Of a DNA stretch of 10,011 nucleotides, positions 5,402 to 10,011 are shown piece after piece; position 1 is the stretch's first letter, and each line of letters opens with the position of its first letter. The stretch comes from Thermoanaerobaculia bacterium. Its GTDB lineage: Bacteria > Acidobacteriota > Thermoanaerobaculia > Gp7-AA8. The DNA lies in contig JAMPYE010000125.1 of NCBI GenBank assembly GCA_023700825.1, forward strand, positions 1 through 10,011, in the 5' to 3' direction. The notes beneath the pieces are model-generated. The model did no database searches. It was given only the letters and a program-made list of their open reading frames with translations, and had not been told where the DNA came from. Made by a program: the position numbers and the translations under genes.

Positions 5402-7411
5402 ATGAGCAGGCTCCGCACACAGCTGATCGCGGCCTTCGTGGCCCTCTCGGTCGTTCCGCTGACGGCGATCGTCACGTTCGGATACTTCACCTCCGAGCGC
5501 AGTTTTCGCCGCGCCGTCGAGAAGGAAACCTCGGAGCTCGCCTCCCGGATCGACCGGCGCGTCGGCATGATTGCAGACGCAGTGGGACGCGATATCGAGC
5601 GTGTCGGGTCGCTGCCGGTCGAGATGTTCCTCTCTGCGCCAGGAGCCGCGCAGATCGGAGACGCTCAGATTGCGGAGCAGCTCCGAGTCGTTCTCGGCGA
5701 GAACGCCGAGCTCTTGACCATTGACGTCGTGCCCGACGTGCCCGCTGCTCCCGCAGCGGCGCCGATCCCGAATCCCGCTCCGAGCCCGGTCGCCGCGCCC
5801 GCTCCCGTTCCCCCCGTTGCCCCGGTCTCCCCTGTGGCCCCCACCGCGAAGGTCGAGGCCACGCCGGCCGTTCCGCAGATCGCGACCCTCGATCCAGTGA
5901 CCAGGGCCGACATGGAAAAGGCGATCGCGACGGGACGGGAGGCTGCCCGTGTCGCGACCCTGGCGAAGCAGGAGGCATTGGAGCAGCTTCGAGCGCGCAT
6001 CGAAGCGCGCCATGCGTCCGCGGCTCACGCCGACCAGAGCCGGATCATGAAGTTCCACACGCGCGAGCTCGCGACCTCGATCGTCAAAGACGGCGAGACC
6101 GTCGGAAGACTCCGCGCGCAGCTCCGCGGCGACGAAGTCGTCCGTCGCGTGATCCAGGGTTCCGCGTCGCAGGAAGGCGACGTCGTCTTCGCGGTCGACC
6201 GCGAGGGAAAGCTGTTCGCCGCGAGCGACGAAGAGAAGTCGAAGATCGAGGCCGCGGGGCTCGACGCCCTCGCTCGCGGCAACGGAAACGCAACAGCCGA
6301 CTGGGTCGTCGCGTCCTCCGCCGCCACCGACGCCGGCGTGTCGTTCGCGATCGCACGTCCGATCAGCGAGTCGTTGCGCGAGATGCGCGCCGGCGCGGCC
6401 CGCAACTTCGGATTCGGCCTCGCTCTGATCGGCGTCGCGCTCATCGGGATCGTGCCGCTCGCGAACCACATCGCGCGCGACATCGAGACAGTGACCGCGG
6501 CCGCCGAAAAGATTGCCACGGGGGAGCTCGACACCGAGGTGAGGGTCGGTTCGAAGAACGAGATCGGAAAGCTGGCTGCCGCGTTCAACGGCATGGCACG
6601 TGACCTCCGGCAGAACCAGGAGCGCCTCCTCGATGAGGAGCGGAGCCGTCGCGAGCAGGAAATCGAGCGGCGCCTGCTGGCAGCGCAGTACGAGAGGAAG
6701 AGCGCGGAACTCGAGGAGGCGCGGCGGTTCCAGCTGTCGCTCCTCCCGTCGTCCCCTCCCGCTCATCCGGAGCTCGAGGTCGCGTCGTACGTCCACACGG
6801 CAACGGAAGTCGGCGGCGACTACTGGGACTATCTGCTCGCCCCCGACGGCACGCTCACTCTTGTCATCGGTGACGCCACGGGGCACGGTGCGCGCGCCGG
6901 AACGATGGTGACCGTCGTCAAGAGCCTCTTCGCGACCTTCTCACCCGAGGATTCGCTCGCCGAGTTTCTCGAGCGTGCGAACCAGTCGATACGGAGAATG
7001 GGGCTCGAGCGGATGGCGATGGCGCTGACCCTTGCGCGATTCCGGCCCGGCGTGGTCGAGGTTGCCGCCGCCGGCATGCCGCCGGTACTGATCCACCGGG
7101 CGGCCGCGGGAACGATCGAGGACGTCATGATCGAAGCCCCTCCGCTCGGGACGCTGCCCTTCTCATACGGATCACGCACGCTCGCGCTGGCGTCGGGCGA
7201 CGCCGTTCTGCTGATGACTGACGGCTTTCCTGAACTCTCGGACGCGGAGGGAGATCCGTTCGGCTACGTCGCGGTCGAGCGCGAGTTCGCCGCCGCGTCG
7301 CACGACACGCCGCGCGGGATTCTCGACCACCTTTCTGCCGTGGCCGAGGCCTGGACTCGCGGCGAGCCGCCGACGGACGACATCACCTTCGTAGCCGTAA
7401 AGGTGCGCTGA
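5402..7411 (+). CDS. membrane sensor PPM/SpoIIE-type (RsbU-like) serine phosphatase with HAMP domain
   Basis: This 669-aa protein runs: TM1 (about 8-29), an extracytoplasmic region (30-335), TM2 (about 336-355), a HAMP linker (about 353-405), a charged coiled-coil (405-440) and a C-terminal PPM/SpoIIE phosphatase domain (about 455-669). Metal-binding motifs are present: GGDYWD (D473), GDATGHG (D491), TDGFPE (D607) and DDITF (D659/D660). It should therefore be a Mn/Mg-dependent Ser/Thr phosphatase controlled by an external signal through HAMP. In RsbU-type systems the substrate is a phosphorylated STAS-domain anti-anti-sigma factor, but none is in the window. The sensor region is split by a Pro/Ala/Val-rich stretch (about 110-158), and the part after it (about 165-215) is charged and helical. 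The start is firm because the signal-anchor follows directly. It is 106 bp upstream of a second phosphatase with no terminator between, so cotranscription is possible. Confidence 0.92.
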   Translation: MSRLRTQLIAAFVALSVVPLTAIVTFGYFTSERSFRRAVEKETSELASRIDRRVGMIADAVGRDIERVGSLPVEMFLSAPGAAQIGDAQIAEQLRVVLGENAELLTIDVVPDVPAAPAAAPIPNPAPSPVAAPAPVPPVAPVSPVAPTAKVEATPAVPQIATLDPVTRADMEKAIATGREAARVATLAKQEALEQLRARIEARHASAAHADQSRIMKFHTRELATSIVKDGETVGRLRAQLRGDEVVRRVIQGSASQEGDVVFAVDREGKLFAASDEEKSKIEAAGLDALARGNGNATADWVVASSAATDAGVSFAIARPISESLREMRAGAARNFGFGLALIGVALIGIVPLANHIARDIETVTAAAEKIATGELDTEVRVGSKNEIGKLAAAFNGMARDLRQNQERLLDEERSRREQEIERRLLAAQYERKSAELEEARRFQLSLLPSSPPAHPELEVASYVHTATEVGGDYWDYLLAPDGTLTLVIGDATGHGARAGTMVTVVKSLFATFSPEDSLAEFLERANQSIRRMGLERMAMALTLARFRPGVVEVAAAGMPPVLIHRAAAGTIEDVMIEAPPLGTLPFSYGSRTLALASGDAVLLMTDGFPELSDAEGDPFGYVAVEREFAAASHDTPRGILDHLSAVAEAWTRGEPPTDDITFVAVKVR

Positions 7412-7507
7412 GATCGGGCGAGCGGGCCACTTCCGCTTCCTCGTTCCGTATATCCGGCCGCGACGACGCCTCGTATCATCCCCGGCACCGATTGCGCTAC
7501 CCTTCGC

Positions 7508-7511
7508 AGGA
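7508..7511 (+). promoter_or_regulatory. Shine-Dalgarno of the second phosphatase gene
   Basis: AGGA lies 6 nt before the ATG at 7518, a normal spacing, and supports this start. Most other plus-strand genes in the window lack such a site. Upstream (7412-7507) I see TATCAT at 7474-7479 and TACCCT at 7498-7503 as possible -10 hexamers, neither with a convincing -35. Confidence 0.55.
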
Positions 7512-7517
7512 ATCACG

Positions 7518-8849
7518 ATGAGACTCTGGACCCTCGACCAGCTCGCTCAGCTTCCCGAGAAGCAGGCGGTGCAGAAGCACTTCGATCGGCTGAACTATCG
7601 CGTGCTGCGATGGTTCTGGAGATTCTCGGTCCTCGTCGCGATCGGGTACTTCATCGCCCGCTCCGTCGATGGCGAGTTGATCCGGCTGGCGGCGGCCGTC
7701 CTCTGGCTCGGCGTCCTCGCGGCGATGTTTTTCGCACGCACGAGCCGGTTCTACGAAGAGCACTTCCCGCGGATTCTGCCGGCGTTTCTCCTCGGGACGG
7801 CGGCGTGCATGATCGTCGGCACGCCGAACAACGAGTTCCAGCGAATCCTCCCGACTGCGCTGCTTCCGCTCACGCTTCTCTTCTTTCGGATGCAGGCGCG
7901 TCATTGCCTCACCGTCGCCGGCGGCTTCCTCGCGATGGCCGTCACGGTCGGGCTCAGCCAACTCGGGGGAGGGCCCGACGGCGACGAGCTGATCGTCGTC
8001 CCGATTCTCCTCAACGTCATGTTCGCGGGAGCTTCGCTTTTCCTCTCACGGCAGGCACGTCTTGCGTTTCTGGAGGAGTGGACCGGAAGCGCAATGCGCG
8101 AGCGCGAACGCGCGCGGATGACCGGTGAACTGGCGGACGCGAGGAAGATCCAGTTGGCGATGCTGCCCGGTGCGACGCCCGCGGTCGACTGGCTCACGAT
8201 TGCCTCCGCGTCCCAACCCGCGAGCGAGGTGGGCGGCGACTTCTACGATCACTTCCTCCTGCCCGACGGCAGCGTCGCCCTCGCAATCGGCGACGTCGCC
8301 GGACACGGCGTCGGGAGCGGCCTCGTTCTCGCCGGCATCAAGAGTGGCCTCCACCTTCTCCGCGAGGAGCTGCGCAATCCCGTCGCGGTGCTAGACCGGC
8401 TCAACCGCCTCGCCTCCGAGTGGCTTCAGTGGAGAATGCTCGTCACGCTGCTCATCGCCGTCGTCGATCCTTCGAAGCGGTCCGTGCGCGTGGCGGCGGC
8501 GGGGCACGCGCCGCTGATCATAATTTCGAGCGGTGGCGCCTCTCGCAGGATCGGTTCGCCTGCGCTGCCGCTCGGCACGAAGCTCGCCCCTTCGTGGAAC
8601 GAAACCTCGGCGACTCTCGAGGACGGCGACCTGCTCGTCTTCTGCACCGACGGCCTCACGGAACTGGTCGATGCGACTGGCGAGCAATTCGGCGACGAGC
8701 GGCTGGAGAGCGTGGTCAGGGAAGCGGCTCTCGCAGGTGGCGGAGTCGACTCGATTCGGGACAGCGTCTTGTCGCAGCTTCAGCGTTTCCGCGGCGACGC
8801 CCCTCAGCTCGACGACATCAGCGTCGTCGTGGCGCGATTCCGTTGCTGA
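7518..8849 (+). CDS. multi-TM PPM/SpoIIE-type (RsbU-like) serine phosphatase
   Basis: The product is 443 aa. About six membrane segments (roughly 34-50, 54-72, 86-101, 108-124, 130-149, 157-177) are followed by a short charged helix (185-215) and a PPM/SpoIIE phosphatase domain (about 216-443). All metal-site motifs are present: GGDFYD (D241), GDVAGHG (D259), CTDGLTE (D378) and DDISVVV (D432/D433). No HAMP or recognised ligand domain is present, so the input may be sensed by the membrane domain itself. The phosphatase domain is of the same family as in the preceding gene, but the N-terminal halves are unrelated. This points to domain shuffling or an old duplication of the catalytic part. The N-terminal 30 residues are amphipathic and cytoplasmic, without a signal peptide. 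Its stop is 9 bp from the stop of the convergent gene at 8859. The phosphoprotein substrate is not identifiable here. Confidence 0.92.
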   Translation: MRLWTLDQLAQLPEKQAVQKHFDRLNYRVLRWFWRFSVLVAIGYFIARSVDGELIRLAAAVLWLGVLAAMFFARTSRFYEEHFPRILPAFLLGTAACMIVGTPNNEFQRILPTALLPLTLLFFRMQARHCLTVAGGFLAMAVTVGLSQLGGGPDGDELIVVPILLNVMFAGASLFLSRQARLAFLEEWTGSAMRERERARMTGELADARKIQLAMLPGATPAVDWLTIASASQPASEVGGDFYDHFLLPDGSVALAIGDVAGHGVGSGLVLAGIKSGLHLLREELRNPVAVLDRLNRLASEWLQWRMLVTLLIAVVDPSKRSVRVAAAGHAPLIIISSGGASRRIGSPALPLGTKLAPSWNETSATLEDGDLLVFCTDGLTELVDATGEQFGDERLESVVREAALAGGGVDSIRDSVLSQLQRFRGDAPQLDDISVVVARFRC

Positions 8850-8858
8850 GCCGCTTCG

Positions 8859-9320
8859 CTACGAAGGCGGCGTCCCGATGTTCCACGCCATCATCTTCCA
8901 GCCGTTGGCGGTTTGCCGGAGCGTGAAGCTGATCGGCAACTCCCCTCCGGCCCGCGCGGGCACGGTCCCCACGAACGTCGCCGTGCCGTTCTCCACTCCC
9001 CGCTTGGTGTAATTCACCGCGGCGACGTCGACGTCGAACAACTGCGGATTCGCGGAAAGAATCGAGCGGAACTCGTCGAGCGACTGAACCTGCTGGAGCT
9101 CCGGATCGAAGCACCCGTAGGCGCGGTCGGCGTCTCCTGCCGCCGAGGCCGAAAGGAATTCGGTCACGACCTTCTCCGGCTCCTCGGTGGCCTTCATGAC
9201 GACGAAGAAGATCCCGAGGACCACGACGCCGATGCCTGCGAGCAGGCAGCCGCATCCGCCAAGAATCCAGGGAACGGGGCTCGACTTCTTCTGTTCGCCA
9301 CTGTTCGCTGCGTCGGTCAT
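8859..9320 (-). CDS. membrane-anchored NTF2-like protein, function unknown
   Basis: The product is 153 aa. A short polar N-terminus (1-16) precedes one Gly/Cys-rich membrane segment (about 17-42, including GGCGCLLAGIG). A soluble domain of about 105 residues follows, with the pattern of an NTF2/DUF4878-like alpha-plus-beta fold: helix EKVVTEFLSASAAGDADRAYGCF, then ELQQVQSLDEFRSIL, then alternating strands ending in TLRQTANGWKMMAW. This fold call is by pattern only. The helix-then-strand order with a closing GWKhhxW motif is typical of small secreted ligand-binding or scaffold proteins. The start is well supported by GGAGG 5 nt upstream. It is read convergently toward the phosphatase gene and in the same direction as gltA, but is separated from gltA by a strong terminator, so it probably has its own promoter. 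Confidence 0.85.
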   Translation of the reverse strand: MTDAANSGEQKKSSPVPWILGGCGCLLAGIGVVVLGIFFVVMKATEEPEKVVTEFLSASAAGDADRAYGCFDPELQQVQSLDEFRSILSANPQLFDVDVAAVNYTKRGVENGTATFVGTVPARAGGELPISFTLRQTANGWKMMAWNIGTPPS

Positions 9321-9325
9321 CGTCG

Positions 9326-9330
9326 CCTCC
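9326..9330 (-). promoter_or_regulatory. strong Shine-Dalgarno of the NTF2-like gene
   Basis: On the minus strand GGAGG lies 5 nt before the ATG at 9320. It is the best ribosome-binding site in the window and fixes this start. Confidence 0.75.
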
Positions 9331-9350
9331 GTTGCGGTTGAGTTCCGCAG

Positions 9351-9356
9351 ATTCTA
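9351..9356 (-). promoter_or_regulatory. -10-like hexamer of the NTF2-like gene
   Basis: TAGAAT on the minus strand lies 30 nt before the ATG, so a transcript starting about 7 nt downstream would include the GGAGG site. It lies past the gltA terminator, consistent with independent transcription. No clear -35 match is seen. Confidence 0.4.
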
Positions 9357-9400
9357 CAGGACGCGGCGCGCCGGCATCCGGTCGCAGGCTGCCGGGCGCG

Positions 9401-9432
9401 AAAAAAAACGGCCGCGTCCGGGGACGCGGCCG
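9401..9432 (-). terminator. intrinsic terminator of citrate synthase gene
   Basis: A perfect 11-bp GC-rich stem (9409-9419 with 9422-9432, GG at the tip) is followed in the minus-strand direction by eight U (the A-run at 9401-9408). It begins 24 bp past the gltA stop codon. This is a textbook Rho-independent terminator in the gltA direction. Confidence 0.93.
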
Positions 9433-9456
9433 TCGAATGCTGCAGAACGTTCGAGA

Positions 9457-10011
9457 CTACGGGCGTTTCGCGACCGGCGTAAAGGCGCGCTGCTTCTCGC
9501 CGATGTAGATCTGGCGCGGGCGGTTGATGCGACCGTGCGGATTGCCGGTCATTTCCTTCCACTGCGCGATCCAGCCGGGGAGACGGCCCAGAGCGAACAT
9601 GACCGTGAACATGTCGGTCGGGATGCCCATCGCGCGATAGATGATGCCGCTGTAGAAGTCGACGTTCGGGTAGAGCTTCCGGTCGACGAAGTACGGGTCG
9701 CTGAGCGCGATCTCTTCGAGGTTCTTCGCGATCGCGAGCGTCGGATCCTTCACGCCGAGCTCGCTCAGAACGGCGTCTGCCGCCTTCTTGAGGATCTTCG
9801 CGCGCGGGTCGAAGTTCTTGTAGACGCGGTGACCGAAGCCCATGAGCTTGAAGCTCGACGTCTTGTCCTTCGCCAGCTCCATGTACTTCTTGAAGTCGCC
9901 GCCGTCGGCCTTGATGTGCTCGAGCATCTCGATGACTTCCTGGTTGGCGCCGCCATGGAGCGGGCCCCAGAGGGCGCAGATGCCCGCCGAGATCGAGGCA
10001 AAGAGATTCGC
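9457..10011 (-). CDS. gltA: type II citrate synthase, C-terminal 184 residues (cut by window edge)
   Basis: The enzyme condenses acetyl-CoA and oxaloacetate to citrate, the entry step of the TCA cycle. The frame is open to the right edge, so the gene continues beyond it. An internal ATG at 9927 is not the start, since the residues before it (ANLFASISAGICALWGPLHG) are already family sequence. Catalytic residues can be placed by comparison with E. coli GltA: the His in WGPLHGGAN (fragment residue 19, E. coli His264), the His in GFGHRVYKNFDPRA (residue 61, His305) and the Asp in PNVDFYSG (residue 118, Asp362). The C-terminal signature RINRPRQIYIGE (161-172) is complete. This residue pattern is that of the type II (gram-negative) family. 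The visible part is intact, with no frameshift. A strong terminator follows. Confidence 0.97.
   Translation of the reverse strand, partial: ANLFASISAGICALWGPLHGGANQEVIEMLEHIKADGGDFKKYMELAKDKTSSFKLMGFGHRVYKNFDPRAKILKKAADAVLSELGVKDPTLAIAKNLEEIALSDPYFVDRKLYPNVDFYSGIIYRAMGIPTDMFTVMFALGRLPGWIAQWKEMTGNPHGRINRPRQIYIGEKQRAFTPVAKRP

Noticed and set aside
5384..6886. 500-codon open frame on the minus strand inside the first phosphatase gene
   Set aside because: Long GC-driven shadow frame with low-complexity Gly/Arg/Asp composition. The plus-strand frame has HAMP and PPM motifs.
9457..9927. Internal ATG at 9927 as the citrate synthase start
   Set aside because: The frame stays open to the window edge, and the 28 preceding codons encode conserved citrate synthase sequence with a catalytic histidine.

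Overview
The window is GC-rich bacterial chromosome. The best guess at the source is an Acidobacteriota-like organism (for example the Thermoanaerobaculia/Holophagae side of the phylum). This rests on codon bias, on a PknB-type kinase fused to a TolB/WD40-like periplasmic propeller, and on the abundance of signalling genes. It is a style-based inference, not a phylogenetic result.

Layout from left to right: (1) a minus-strand membrane Ser/Thr kinase with a large C-terminal beta-propeller (83-2926). (2) A divergently transcribed small two-TM protein (3002-3436), with only 75 bp between the two start codons and a -10-like hexamer for each direction. (3) A 200-bp intergenic element (3451-3650) made of two inverted arrays of a 7-base repeat (TTGTTRG) around an 82-nt core. 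(4) A K+ channel subunit with a pore domain and two tandem RCK regulatory modules (3686-5323). (5) Two membrane-anchored PPM/SpoIIE-type (RsbU-like) serine phosphatases in the same direction, with unrelated sensor regions: Cache-like/HAMP in 5402-7411 and multi-TM in 7518-8849. (6) A convergent minus-strand membrane-anchored NTF2-like protein of unknown function (8859-9320). (7) The C-terminal part of a type II citrate synthase (9457 to the right edge, minus strand) with a strong intrinsic terminator.

Taken together, the window is a signalling neighbourhood next to housekeeping gltA. It has one Ser/Thr kinase and two Ser/Thr phosphatases, all membrane-bound, plus a ligand-gated K+ channel. 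The usual partners of RsbU phosphatases (an anti-sigma antagonist with a STAS domain, and an HATPase_c anti-sigma kinase) are not in the window, so the phosphatase targets are unknown. Most of the sequence is ordinary in kind. The most unusual item is the inverted heptamer-array element. Next are the variant channel filter (TTGYG-A with a KcsA-like pore-helix Glu), a possible ECF-sigma promoter before the first phosphatase, and the very short or absent leaders suggested at the divergent gene pair. I did not find a clearly new multi-gene system. No tRNA, rRNA, CRISPR, integrase or transposase is visible.
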